A DNA stretch of 64,000 nt from an uncultured Lentibacter sp. (GCF_937123735.1 NZ_CAKZKL010000007.1:1-64000), one strand, 5' to 3'; shown: positions 16,301-24,539, counted from the stretch's first letter. The notes: generated from the sequence alone by a model not told the origin. A program made the numbers and translations.

Positions 16301-17716
16301 ATGCCCCGTAAAGTCCTCATCATTGACGACATAGCGACCAACCGGATCGTGCTCAACGTCAAGTTGTCAGCGGCGGGTTATCAGGTGGCGCAGGTGGCCT
16401 CGCTGCGCGAGGGGCTGGCCATGGTGCGCCAGGAGCGGCCCGATATCGTGCTGGCCACCGCGCGCCCTGACAAAATGAGCGCACTGGAGTTCATGCAGCG
16501 TTACACCGCCGATCCCAAGCTCTCGCGCATTCCCGTGATCATGCTCATGGAGGCCTATGACAAGGCCACGCGGCTGGTGTTGCTCAAGGCCGGTGCCACC
16601 GATGTCATGCCCAACCCGATCGAACGCAGCGCCCTGCTCGCGCGGTTCCGCTCAATCCTGCGCCGCAACGACAGCCTCGAAGATGCACGGCTGGCCAAGC
16701 AGATGTCACAGTCTTTTGGCTTTGGCGAAAGCGCGCCGGGCTACAACGCCCCGCTGCAAACCGCCATCCAAACCGCAATTCTCACGCCCAATTCCACCCG
16801 TGCCAAGGCCTGGCTCGCCAGCTTGCCGGCCTTGCCCAACACCGTGTTCAGCGCCAGCAGCGAAGCCGAGATCCTCAAAGAACACAGCGAGAGCGCACCG
16901 GATGTCGTCGCGGTTGAGGTCTCTGCCGAGGCTCCCGAAGACGGGCTCTGCCTGCTCGCCGATCTGCGCGCGCACCCCAAAACCCGCCACGCCGGCCTGA
17001 TCGCGGTGATCGCCGCGCCCAATCCGTTACTTTATTCCAATGCCCTTGACAGGGGGGCCGATGATATCCTGCCCTACGGCTATTGTCCGGAGGAACTTGC
17101 GCTGCGCATTGCCACGCTTGCCGCGCGCAAACGCAGCCAGGATCACCGTCGCGCCCATATGCACGAGGGCTTGCGCGCCGCCGTGACAGACCCTCTGACA
17201 GGGCTCCACAACCGCCGCTTTGCCCTGCCCAAACTTGAGCAGATCCTCGCCGAAGCGGCCGTGGCCGGGCAGAGCTGTGCCATCATGGCGCTTGATGTGG
17301 ACCACTTCAAACGCATCAATGATGAGCTTGGCCACACCGCAGGAGATGCGGCGCTGGTGGCGCTTGCGGGTGTGTTGCAACAAAATATCCGCAGCAAAGA
17401 CCTTGTGGCCCGGATCGGTGGCGAGGAGTTTCTCGTTCTGATGCCCAAAACATCCAGCGCAGCCGCCCAACGGATCGCAACGCGCCTGTGCAGCGTCATC
17501 GCCCGGCACCCGTTCCACCTTGCCAGCCACATCCCCGCCCAGCACCTCACGGTCAGCATAGGGGTGGCCACACAAGAGCCCCGCCTTGCACCGGGCAGCG
17601 CAGGTCAGGCCGAGGCGCTTGGCCAGGCCTTGCTCGAACAAGCCGACAGCGCGCTCTACCGCTCCAAGCGTCATGGCCGCAATCAGGTGACCATGAGCGC
17701 GCGCAGCGCCGCCTGA
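16301..17716 (+). CDS. pleD: PleD-like diguanylate cyclase with degenerate receiver domains
   Basis: A 471-residue protein arranged as receiver, receiver, GGDEF. The first receiver (1-120) keeps the acidic pair DD (9-10), but the phosphoacceptor position is Thr53 (LATARP) and the usual conserved Lys is Asn105 (MPNP). The second (about 155-285) has no acceptor Asp either. The GGDEF domain has the active-site loop GGEEF at 373-377 and an RSKD (364-367) c-di-GMP inhibitory I-site five residues earlier, so it should make c-di-GMP with product inhibition. Activation by ordinary phosphorylation is unlikely. It appears monocistronic. Confidence 0.88.
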   Translation: MPRKVLIIDDIATNRIVLNVKLSAAGYQVAQVASLREGLAMVRQERPDIVLATARPDKMSALEFMQRYTADPKLSRIPVIMLMEAYDKATRLVLLKAGATDVMPNPIERSALLARFRSILRRNDSLEDARLAKQMSQSFGFGESAPGYNAPLQTAIQTAILTPNSTRAKAWLASLPALPNTVFSASSEAEILKEHSESAPDVVAVEVSAEAPEDGLCLLADLRAHPKTRHAGLIAVIAAPNPLLYSNALDRGADDILPYGYCPEELALRIATLAARKRSQDHRRAHMHEGLRAAVTDPLTGLHNRRFALPKLEQILAEAAVAGQSCAIMALDVDHFKRINDELGHTAGDAALVALAGVLQQNIRSKDLVARIGGEEFLVLMPKTSSAAAQRIATRLCSVIARHPFHLASHIPAQHLTVSIGVATQEPRLAPGSAGQAEALGQALLEQADSALYRSKRHGRNQVTMSARSAA

Positions 17717-17821
17717 CAGAGCTGCCCCCAAACACCCCCAACACCCCCTGCGCCGCGCCAAGCAGCACCCAGGGTGCTGGGGGGTTGGTGCGCACGCCAT
17801 GCGCGTTTTGGGCAGCAGGCC

Positions 17822-18322
17822 TCAGTCGGCCGCGCGCTCCGGCTTACGCGGCAGAGACCGGCGCATCAGGGCCTCTTGCAGCCGGTCGGCAAGGGCCAGC
17901 CGCGCCGGAGCCTCCATGGCCACAAGCCGCTTTGCCAGAGCCGCATCCGCCGCCGCACGGGTGGCACTCATATGAGCCGATTTCGCAGCCAGCGCCCCCG
18001 TGAGGGCCTCTGCCTCAAAAGGCGTTGCCCGCAGGGCAGCGACAACCTCTTGCAGCGCCTCTGTTTGGGCCGCGCGGAAAGCCCGCCGCCCGCCGCCCTG
18101 CGCTTCCTTGACCGCTGTGCCAATCGCTCGGCGGTCTTGCGGGGCCAGGGCGCGCAACAGAAGGTCGGCCCGCCCATGGGCCAGATCAGGCCGCCCGCCG
18201 TGGCTCATCACAGCGCCCAGCACAAGGCCGGCCACCGCAAGGTTGAGCGCCAGCGAAACGATCAGCACCACCTTCACGCTGCGCCGCGTCCGCGGCCTTG
18301 GTGTGCTCTGAGACATCTGCAT
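17822..18322 (-). CDS. Periplasmic heavy-metal-sensor-like protein
   Basis: A 166-residue protein with a short cytoplasmic Arg-rich start, one membrane helix (about 17-37, VVLIVSLALNLAVAGLVLGAV) and a long helical periplasmic part with repeated Arg/Ala heptads, resembling the Spy/CnrX (Metal_resist) group. It has no cysteines. It is the third gene of an ECF sigma factor operon, starting inside the TGATG overlap with the second. The likely role is sensing or buffering stress in the periplasm and relaying it to the sigma factor, by analogy with CnrX. Confidence 0.7.
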   Translation of the reverse strand: MQMSQSTPRPRTRRSVKVVLIVSLALNLAVAGLVLGAVMSHGGRPDLAHGRADLLLRALAPQDRRAIGTAVKEAQGGGRRAFRAAQTEALQEVVAALRATPFEAEALTGALAAKSAHMSATRAAADAALAKRLVAMEAPARLALADRLQEALMRRSLPRKPERAAD

Positions 18323-18726
18323 CAATTCTCTCCCAAATCTGCCAGATAGGCGTAATCCTCGCCCAGCCCGTCCAATACAGCCGCGCTGCCAAAGCCCTGT
18401 GCGGCAAGGGTTTCTCCCAGCCCCAACACGGGCGTCATCCCCAGCCACAGCCCAAAGGCCGAGGCCGTGGCAAGCCCGCCCAGCCCGGCCCAGCCTCCGA
18501 TCATCTCAAACAGGCCGCCTAGCCGCACCTGGGCGCGCCGCTGGGGCCGCTCAGGCCAGGCCCTGCGCGCCTCTGGCACAGCCGCAGCGGCAAACCCCGC
18601 CTGCACCTGCGCCGCATCGCTCAGCACCCGCTGCAAAAGCGCCGCATCCGGCAAGGGGGCCGTGTCTTTCGCAGTGGCAAACAACGCCTCAAGCGCGGCC
18701 TCCTGTGTGCGGTTCTGCTCAGTCAT
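18322..18726 (-). CDS. Putative anti-sigma factor (single-pass membrane protein)
   Basis: A 134-residue protein with a cytoplasmic N-terminal half and one hydrophobic stretch (about 72-100, GGWAGLGGLATASAFGLWLG). It follows the ECF sigma gene with an 8-base overlap and precedes a periplasmic sensor-like gene, the usual position of an anti-sigma factor. It has no cysteine and so lacks the zinc-binding HxxxCxxC motif of redox-type anti-sigmas. I assign the role from position and topology and see no family match. The ATG at 18726 is chosen over an upstream in-frame one. Confidence 0.6.
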   Translation of the reverse strand: MTEQNRTQEAALEALFATAKDTAPLPDAALLQRVLSDAAQVQAGFAAAAVPEARRAWPERPQRRAQVRLGGLFEMIGGWAGLGGLATASAFGLWLGMTPVLGLGETLAAQGFGSAAVLDGLGEDYAYLADLGEN

Positions 18727-19306
18727 CTTGATACCCCAATTCTTCCTTGCGCGCGCCAAGCGCGGCTTTCAATCCCCGTTTGCCCCGCGCGGTCAGGCTT
18801 TCCACCGCATCCACAGTCAGATCCATGATCTGCGCGATCTGCGGGTTTGAAAGCCCCTCGATATGGCGCAAAACCACGGCTTGGCGTTGTCGCTCCGGAA
18901 GCCCGTCAAGCGCGCCCTGAAGCGCGTCCACACGGGCGCTGTCCTGAAGCCGGTCTGCCACGCTCGGCGCCATATCCGCCGGCTCGGCAACCGCGTCCAG
19001 CGCCACCGTGCGCCGCTTGCGCAGCCTGTCCAGACAGGCGTTGGCCACCACACGGTAGAGCCACGTCGTCACTTTGGCCTCTCCGGCGCGCCACTGCGGC
19101 GCTACCTGCCAGAGCTTGAGCATTGTCTCTTGCGCCACATCCTGCGCCTCGCCGGGCTCGCCCAAAAGACGGTAGGCATGAGCCAGCACAACCGGCGTCA
19201 AACGGGCCGTCAAGAGCTGCGCCGCCTGCGCATCGCCTTTGGCAAAGCGCAACAACAGCGCCTCATCGCCCAGCTCTCTTTGCTCATCCAACGGCATACC
19301 TCTCAT
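18719..19306 (-). CDS. ECF-type RNA polymerase sigma factor
   Basis: A 195-residue sigma factor with only regions 2 and 4. Region 2 (about 25-95) includes AHAYRLLGEPGEAQDVAQET for core binding and -10 recognition, and TTWLYRVVANACLDRLRKRR. Region 4 (about 128-180) includes LPERQRQAVVLRHIEGLSNP and a helix-turn-helix. It is first in a three-gene set with a putative anti-sigma and a periplasmic sensor-like protein. An EF-hand protein gene follows on the same strand side. The start is either 19306 or 19297. Neither has a strong ribosome site. Confidence 0.9.
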   Translation of the reverse strand: MRGMPLDEQRELGDEALLLRFAKGDAQAAQLLTARLTPVVLAHAYRLLGEPGEAQDVAQETMLKLWQVAPQWRAGEAKVTTWLYRVVANACLDRLRKRRTVALDAVAEPADMAPSVADRLQDSARVDALQGALDGLPERQRQAVVLRHIEGLSNPQIAQIMDLTVDAVESLTARGKRGLKAALGARKEELGYQDD

Positions 19307-19380
19307 CCCACTGCCCTAGCCCGCCTCTGGCCATCTGGCAAGCGCGCGCCACCCACCATGGGCCGCGCGCGCCTCTGATG

Positions 19381-19860
19381 TCAGTCGCGGGTTTTGCCTT
19401 CACCGCGCATCTTGCCCATTTTGTGCATTTTGCGCATTTTGCGCATCTCATCCTGACTCAAGAACCCGTCCTTGTCGGCGTCCAGCTCTGCAAACATCTC
19501 GGCCTGGCGCGCAGTGTCAAGCATCTCCGCTTGGCTCAGCGCCCCGTCCTTGTCAGTGTCGCGGCGTTTGAGCATCTTCTCAAAGCGCTTTTGCGCGCGC
19601 GTGCTTGCAGCGGCAGCCGCTTCCTCGGCGGTGATCTTGCCATCGCCATTGGTGTCACCCTGCTCAAAGCGTTTCAGCGGTGCCGCCTGAAGCTCCTCAA
19701 GGCTGAGCTTGCCATCCTTGTTCAAATCCAGCTGCTCAAGGCGCATTTTGCCACGCTCGCCCCCATGGCCCTCGCCCCCCTTATGGCCACCAAAGGCATA
19801 GGCGCTGCCCCCGGCCATACTCGCCACAACAAGCCCTGCAACAATAAAAGTCCGTTTCAT
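19381..19860 (-). CDS. Exported EF-hand calcium-binding protein
   Basis: A 159-residue protein with a clear signal peptide (MKRTFIVAGLVVASMAGGSA, cleaved near residue 22) and four EF-hand loops: D45-E56 (DLNKDGKLSLEE), D69-E80 (DTNGDGKITAEE), D101-E112 and D127-E138. It ends in a Met/Lys-rich basic tail. It should bind calcium in the periplasm, though its function is unknown. The ATG at 19860 is the only start that places the signal peptide first. It lies 74 bases upstream of the sigma factor gene on the same strand and may feed into that operon. Confidence 0.85.
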   Translation of the reverse strand: MKRTFIVAGLVVASMAGGSAYAFGGHKGGEGHGGERGKMRLEQLDLNKDGKLSLEELQAAPLKRFEQGDTNGDGKITAEEAAAAASTRAQKRFEKMLKRRDTDKDGALSQAEMLDTARQAEMFAELDADKDGFLSQDEMRKMRKMHKMGKMRGEGKTRD

Positions 19861-20057
19861 CTTTAATCTCCTGTTTTGCGCCGCGGTCTCTGTCCTCGGC
19901 TTACGGGGCTGATACGCAGCGCCGCGCAGCTTCCGTCGCTGCGGGTTCAAAAATTCGACACCAGGATTTGCGACATCCCGCCGCAAGGACACTATGGCCC
20001 CTTTCTTCTTGCGCGCCGGAGCCGCAGTCTGGGTCAAACCTCTCTGACGGACACCCC

Positions 20058-20498
20058 ATGCCCCAAACCACCCAGCTCCTTGAGCCAGATCTTTCCCCAT
20101 CCGACTCCCCCCAGACAGCCCAGACCACTCCGCCGGTGCGGGCCGTGAAACCGGCCCTGCGCAAAGGCTGGCGGCGCAAATGCCCCAACTGCGGCACAGG
20201 CCCCCTGCTCAAAGGCTATCTCAAGGTCCATTCCGAATGCGCGGTCTGTGGGGAGGATTTCACGCCCCACAGGGCCGACGATGGCCCCGCCTATCTCACC
20301 ATTCTGGTGGTCGGCCATGTGATGATTCCCGCCCTGCATATCGCCTTTGTGCAGTATCGCCCCGAACCGCTTGTGCTGTTCACAATCTTCGCTCTTGGCT
20401 CCACCGCACTCACCCTATACCTTCTTCCCAGACTGAAAGGCGCGGTGATCGGCTTTCAATGGGCCCGCCGTATGCACGGCTTTGACAAGGCCGGTTGA
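20058..20498 (+). CDS. DUF983 family membrane protein
   Basis: A 146-residue protein. After about 40 residues comes a rubredoxin-like zinc-binding pair, CPNCG and CAVCG, followed by HRADDGPAYLTILVVGH and two membrane helices (about 85-105 and 110-130), the typical DUF983 layout. The function is unknown. The start at 20058 is the only nearby in-frame ATG and has a weak ribosome site. The following Nudix gene starts 37 bases downstream. Confidence 0.85.
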   Translation: MPQTTQLLEPDLSPSDSPQTAQTTPPVRAVKPALRKGWRRKCPNCGTGPLLKGYLKVHSECAVCGEDFTPHRADDGPAYLTILVVGHVMIPALHIAFVQYRPEPLVLFTIFALGSTALTLYLLPRLKGAVIGFQWARRMHGFDKAG

Positions 20499-20535
20499 AC
20501 CGGGTGCAACACCACCGCGCCCCAAAGAGGGCCAG

Positions 20536-21273
20536 ATGACACCGAAAACACCCCCCGCCACAACAGACAAAAGTGCTCTGCGCAACGCCGCCACGGTGAT
20601 CGCGCTGCGCGACCGCTTCACAACCCCCAAGGTGCTCATGGGCCAGCGCGGCGCAGGGGCCGCCTTCATGCCCAACAAATTCGTCTTCCCCGGCGGTGCG
20701 CTGGATGAGGCCGATTTCGCCGTGCCCCTGGCCGGGGGCTTTGATCCGCTCTGCGCCAGCCGTCTCGCCGAGGGCTGCGCGCCCGGGCTCACAAACGCTT
20801 TGGGCGTCGCCGCCATCCGCGAGCTCTGGGAGGAAACCGGCCTTGTTCTGGGCACCGAGGGCCGCTGGCCCGGCCCTGTGCCGCAAGACTGGGCCGAGTT
20901 TGCCGCCGCCGGCTACCTGCCTTCGGCCCAGCCGCTCCAATTTGTCTTTCGCGCCGTCACCCCCCCGGGCCGCCCGCGCCGCTTTGATGCGCGCTTCTTT
21001 CTGGTCGATGCCGATGAGATCGCCTCTGATCTCGATGATTTCTCCCGCGCCGAAGACGAGCTCTCCCACCTGCAATGGATTCCCCTTCAGGAGGTGCGCG
21101 GCTTTGATCTGCCCTTCATCACCGAGGTGGTGCTGGCCGAAATCGCCCACCGCGCCCATGATCCAGAGCCGCCCCAAAACGTGCCCTTCTTTCACAACGG
21201 CGCCGAGGAAAGCCTCTTTTTGCGCCTCGGCGGCCGCGGCCCGCTCACCGGCAAAGAAATCGCCAACGACTGA
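20536..21273 (+). CDS. Nudix hydrolase
   Basis: A 245-residue Nudix protein. The Nudix box is split by an insertion: FPGGALDEADF is followed about 35 residues later by AAIRELWEETGL, which carries the metal-binding REx2EE part. Such long-insert Nudix proteins are often annotated as acyl-CoA or NDP-X hydrolases, and the substrate is not predictable here. The ATG at 20536 with AAAGAGGG in front is preferred over a TTG at 20482 that would overlap the DUF983 gene. Confidence 0.87.
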   Translation: MTPKTPPATTDKSALRNAATVIALRDRFTTPKVLMGQRGAGAAFMPNKFVFPGGALDEADFAVPLAGGFDPLCASRLAEGCAPGLTNALGVAAIRELWEETGLVLGTEGRWPGPVPQDWAEFAAAGYLPSAQPLQFVFRAVTPPGRPRRFDARFFLVDADEIASDLDDFSRAEDELSHLQWIPLQEVRGFDLPFITEVVLAEIAHRAHDPEPPQNVPFFHNGAEESLFLRLGGRGPLTGKEIAND

Positions 21274-21291
21274 CGCCAAACCAATCCGCTC

Positions 21292-21314
21292 TTTCTTATT
21301 GCTGTAAATATCCC
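21292..21314 (+). repeat. Intergenic repeat family copy 2
   Basis: TTTCTTATTGCTGTAAATAT (21292-21311) differs from the word at 15096 by three bases and, like it, lies just after a rightward gene and before a GC-rich hairpin region. The two together define a small dispersed repeat family in this chromosome. Confidence 0.6.
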
Positions 21315-21319
21315 AGGGG

Positions 21320-21451
21320 GTCTGGGGGACTGGTCCCCCAGCTAAACCTGTGGTCTGGGGGACCGCTCCCCCAGTTAAACCTGTGGTCTGGGGAGCCGCT
21401 CCCCCAGTTAAACCTGTGGTCTGGGGAGCCGCTCCCCCAGCGGGTCGGATT
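21320..21451. repeat. 33-bp tandem hairpin repeat, about 3.7 units
   Basis: Units start at 21320, 21353, 21386 and 21419 with an exact 33-base period. Each starts GTCTGGGG, contains a stem of the form CTGGGGG...CCCCCAG around a 5-7 base loop, and ends TAAACCTGTG. The fourth is cut after the hairpin. The hairpins lie between convergent Nudix and DMT transporter genes, so they could form a multi-hairpin terminator. The tandem array probably grew by replication slippage. Confidence 0.85.
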
Positions 21452-21475
21452 GCGCGCAGCGCAATGCGATCCCCC

Positions 21476-22375
21476 TCAATACAGCCAGACCAGCGCCAGA
21501 ACAGACACCGTGATCAGCCCCATGCCAATCCACTCGCGCCGCGTGATCACCTCGCCAAAAAACCACACCGAAGCGAAGATCGAGAAGATCACTTCAACCT
21601 GCCCCACCGCAAAGACATAGGCCGCATTCATCATGGCAAAGGCCGTAAACCAGCAGATCGAGCCGCCCATCCCCGCCAGCCCCATCCAGACCGAGGTGCG
21701 CCAGGAGGCCAGCACACGGCCAATCTCCCCCGCTTCGCGCCCATAAAGCCATGCGCCCAGCGCCAGCGTCTGGAAGATCGTCACACAGGGCATCGTCACC
21801 AGCGCGCGCATCAGCGCGTCATCCGCCGCGACCGCGAGCGTCGCGCCGCGATAGGCCACCGCCGAGACAGCAAAGAAAACACCCGACAACAGCCCAAGCC
21901 CCGCCGCGCGGTTCATCGCACGGCGCAAAAGCCCGCCTGTGCCCTCGGGGATGTCGCTGAGCACCAGAACGCCCAGCAGCCCCAGCCCGATCGCGCCCAG
22001 CCCGCCGGGCGAAACCCGGTCGCCCAGCACAACAAAGCCCACAAAGGCCGTCAACATCACCTCGGTTTTCTTGAAGGTGATCCCCACGGCAAAGTTGCGC
22101 GCGGCAAAGATCGCCACGACACACCATGTCGCCAAAATCTGCGCCAGCCCGCCTGCCAGCACATAGGCCCAAAAGCCGGTGCCGATCTCGGGCACAGCCT
22201 GCCCGCGCCAGAGCAGATAGCCCGCCGCCAGCAGCGTCACGAAAGGCGCTGTGAACAGAAACCGCGCCAGCGTGGCCCCGCCCGCCGAAAGCACGCCCAT
22301 GCTCAGGGTCTTTTGCAACATAAAGCGCAGCGTCTGAAACGCCGCCGCCATCACGGAAAGGAAAATCCAGCTCAT
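21476..22375 (-). CDS. EamA/DMT-family transporter
   Basis: A 299-residue inner-membrane protein with about ten hydrophobic segments in two repeated halves, the layout of drug/metabolite (EamA) exporters. It starts MSWIFLSVMAAAFQTLRF and ends with the final helix. The substrate is unknown. It lies 8 bases after the desaturase gene and is the third gene of a leftward set with DUF2061 and the desaturase, suggesting co-transcription. Confidence 0.82.
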   Translation of the reverse strand: MSWIFLSVMAAAFQTLRFMLQKTLSMGVLSAGGATLARFLFTAPFVTLLAAGYLLWRGQAVPEIGTGFWAYVLAGGLAQILATWCVVAIFAARNFAVGITFKKTEVMLTAFVGFVVLGDRVSPGGLGAIGLGLLGVLVLSDIPEGTGGLLRRAMNRAAGLGLLSGVFFAVSAVAYRGATLAVAADDALMRALVTMPCVTIFQTLALGAWLYGREAGEIGRVLASWRTSVWMGLAGMGGSICWFTAFAMMNAAYVFAVGQVEVIFSIFASVWFFGEVITRREWIGMGLITVSVLALVWLY

Positions 22376-22383
22376 GCGCCTGT

Positions 22384-23289
22384 CTACGCGCGGCCCTCAT
22401 CCTTTGGCCAGAGCGGATGTGGCACAGGGTCTTTCGCACGCCAGAGATACTTGCCGAAAATCTCGCGATACGAGCGGTAATAATAGCCGTCATTCTTGCC
22501 CAGAAACGCCGCCCGCTCCGCCCGAAACAACGCCGGCAAGCGATACCAGGGCACACCGGGGCGCTCGTGATGCACTACATGGTAATTGTTGTTGAGAAAC
22601 AGAAGCGCCAGCAGCCCACGGTCTTCCACAATCACCGTGCGCCCCTGTGTGGCCTCATGGGCACGGTGCTCCAGATAGGTCCGTATCTTGAGCACCCCAA
22701 GCGCGGCATATGTGGCCAGACAGAAGGCCCAGAGCGGCATCATATCCGCCGCCAGCACCGCCCAGATCACCGGCGCCGCCGCCGGAATATGCACAAGCCA
22801 AGCCCGCAAAGCCGCCCTGTCGCCTCCGCGTATGGCGCGCCAATCCTCGCGCATGAAGAACACCTGCCCCACAAGCGGGCCAACCAGCATCCGCCCGAAC
22901 AACGTGTTGTTAAAGTTAAGCACCGCCCGCCCCCAAGCCGGCATCCGCACCCAGACAGCCGGATCGCGGTAGTTGCTTTCGGGGTCATCATAGGGGTCGG
23001 TCAGGTTTTCGTCGCGGTGGTGAATGAGGTGCAAATCGCGAAACCGCCCGTAAGGGATAACCAGCGAGAGCTGCGGAAAGACCAGCGCCTCGTTGAGCCA
23101 GCGCAGGCGCGTCGGATGCCCGTGCAGCGCCTCATGGCAGAGGGAGGAATGCTGCACCGCCGCCAGCGCCACGCAGATCATGCCCAATGGCAGCCAAAGC
23201 GCCGCCGCCCAGCTCACACCCAGCGCCCAAAGCCCGTATGTGGCCACCAAAAGCGCCAGCGTGGGCCACTCCACCTTTGCAACCGTCAT
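22384..23289 (-). CDS. Membrane fatty acid desaturase-family protein
   Basis: A 301-residue integral membrane di-iron enzyme. The three histidine clusters are visible: HEALHGH (about 53-59), HLIHH (about 88-92) and YHVVHHERPGVPW (about 231 on). Several hydrophobic segments lie between them. The family introduces double bonds into acyl chains, and some relatives hydroxylate or ketolate carotenoids, so the substrate is not certain. The ATG overlaps the stop of the DUF2061 gene by 4 bases. Confidence 0.85.
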   Translation of the reverse strand: MTVAKVEWPTLALLVATYGLWALGVSWAAALWLPLGMICVALAAVQHSSLCHEALHGHPTRLRWLNEALVFPQLSLVIPYGRFRDLHLIHHRDENLTDPYDDPESNYRDPAVWVRMPAWGRAVLNFNNTLFGRMLVGPLVGQVFFMREDWRAIRGGDRAALRAWLVHIPAAAPVIWAVLAADMMPLWAFCLATYAALGVLKIRTYLEHRAHEATQGRTVIVEDRGLLALLFLNNNYHVVHHERPGVPWYRLPALFRAERAAFLGKNDGYYYRSYREIFGKYLWRAKDPVPHPLWPKDEGRA

Positions 23290-23492
23290 GGGTGAACACG
23301 CCCCCAGCTGATCCTGGCCCAGAGCCGCTCATAGCCAAAATACATGGCAAAGCCGAGACAGGTGTTCACCAGCGCAATTGCCCCGCCTGTTGCGAAAGAG
23401 CCAGTCGCCACAAAGCCAACAAGGCTCATCACGGCAAAGCCCAGAAGGTTCCATAAAACGGCTTTGGTAAAGGTGCGGCGTCGGCTGTCCAC
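23286..23492 (-). CDS. DUF2061 family small membrane protein
   Basis: A 68-residue protein with two membrane helices and the DUF2061 pattern: SRRRTFTKAVLWNLLGF, then a glycine-rich turn, then ALVNTCLGFAMYFGYERLW. The function is unknown. It overlaps the desaturase start by 4 bases and so is translationally coupled to it. Confidence 0.8.
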   Translation of the reverse strand: MDSRRRTFTKAVLWNLLGFAVMSLVGFVATGSFATGGAIALVNTCLGFAMYFGYERLWARISWGRVHP

Positions 23493-23585
23493 AATGGCTC
23501 CGGAGGTTCAAGAAAGGTGGCCTCAGAGCTAGCGCCAAAACGCGCCGCTGCGCAGTCCGAATATGATTAACATTTCTCTCTATAT

Positions 23586-23599
23586 GTGATATTTATCAC
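23586..23599. promoter_or_regulatory. Likely autoregulatory operator of the XRE gene
   Basis: GTGAT ATTT ATCAC is a perfect inverted repeat ending 3 bases before the regulator's ATG, in an AT-rich patch (TATATGTGAT). A dimeric helix-turn-helix protein bound here would cover the ribosome-binding region, so negative autoregulation is plausible. Confidence 0.5.
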
Positions 23600-23602
23600 C
23601 AC

Positions 23603-24463
23603 ATGCAGAATAAAATAGACAAACGCCTCCGCGCGGCTCAGTTTCGCCTGCGCCTCGCCAGCGCCATGGCCGAGGCTGGCCAGAGCCAAACCGCCCTCGC
23701 CCGCCAGATCGGCGTCGACCGCTCCACCATTTCCCAGCTGCTCTCAGGCTCGGGCGCGCGCCTGCCCAATGCGCAAGTGGTGGGCGAATGCGCCGCTGCC
23801 CTTGGCGTCTCGGCCGATTGGCTGCTCTCGCTCTCTGACCGGCCCGAAACCGCCGCCACGCTTCTGGCCAATGCGCTCACCCTCACAGAAGCGCCGCGCG
23901 CCATGATTGATGAGCAAATCTTTGAGTGGCACAAGGAAGCGGCGGGTTACAAAATCCGCCATGTCCCCGCCGCCCTGCCCGATATGCTCAAAACCCGCGA
24001 GCTGCTCAACTGGGAATATGCCCCCCATCTTGGCCGCACCGCCGAGCAGGCCATCGGCGCGATGCAAGACCGCCTCGCCTTCATCCGCGAAGCCCCGTCT
24101 GACTACGAAATCGCCCTGCCGCTCTATGAAATCGCCAGTTTTGTGCATGGTGAAGGCTACTATCGTGGCCTGCCCACAGATGTGCGTCAGGCCCAGATTG
24201 CCCGCTTCAAGGAGCTGCACAGCCAGCTCTACCCGCGCCTGCGGATTTACCTCTTTGATGCCCGCCGGTTGTTCTCTGCCCCGATCACAGTCTTCGGCCC
24301 GCTCCTCGCCGCGCTCTATGTGGGCCGCGACTATCTCACCTTCCGTGATCGCGCGCGCGTCGCTGCCCTCACCCAGCATTTTGATGCCCTGGTGGTTGAG
24401 GCCCGGATCACAGCCCGCGATTTCCCCGATCACCTTGACAGCCTCGCCGCAGAGCTTCCCTAA
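23603..24463 (+). CDS. XRE-family transcriptional regulator
   Basis: A 286-residue DNA-binding protein. Residues about 15-75 form a Cro/CI-type helix-turn-helix (GQSQTALARQIGVDRSTISQ followed by a GVSADWLL turn). The remaining 200 residues are a helical domain that I do not recognise, with conserved-looking aromatic patches (FVHGEGYYRG, YVGRDYLTF). There is no visible Shine-Dalgarno sequence ahead of the ATG, only an AT-rich inverted repeat. It is divergent from the DUF2061-desaturase set, which may be its target. Confidence 0.82.
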   Translation: MQNKIDKRLRAAQFRLRLASAMAEAGQSQTALARQIGVDRSTISQLLSGSGARLPNAQVVGECAAALGVSADWLLSLSDRPETAATLLANALTLTEAPRAMIDEQIFEWHKEAAGYKIRHVPAALPDMLKTRELLNWEYAPHLGRTAEQAIGAMQDRLAFIREAPSDYEIALPLYEIASFVHGEGYYRGLPTDVRQAQIARFKELHSQLYPRLRIYLFDARRLFSAPITVFGPLLAALYVGRDYLTFRDRARVAALTQHFDALVVEARITARDFPDHLDSLAAELP

Positions 24464-24539
24464 CCCCGGCCCTAACCCCGGCGTCTTCCCATTGAGACTA
24501 TCCCGCCGTGTCGGATTTTCGCGCCGCGAAAATGCGATA

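Noticed and set aside
17764-17778. A hairpin AGCACCC/GGGTGCT after the cyclase gene as a terminator
   Set aside because: The stem is short with almost no loop and there is no T-tract.
20690-20860. A broken Nudix box
   Set aside because: The two halves are separated by an insertion, but all metal-binding residues are present, a pattern seen in long-insert Nudix proteins.
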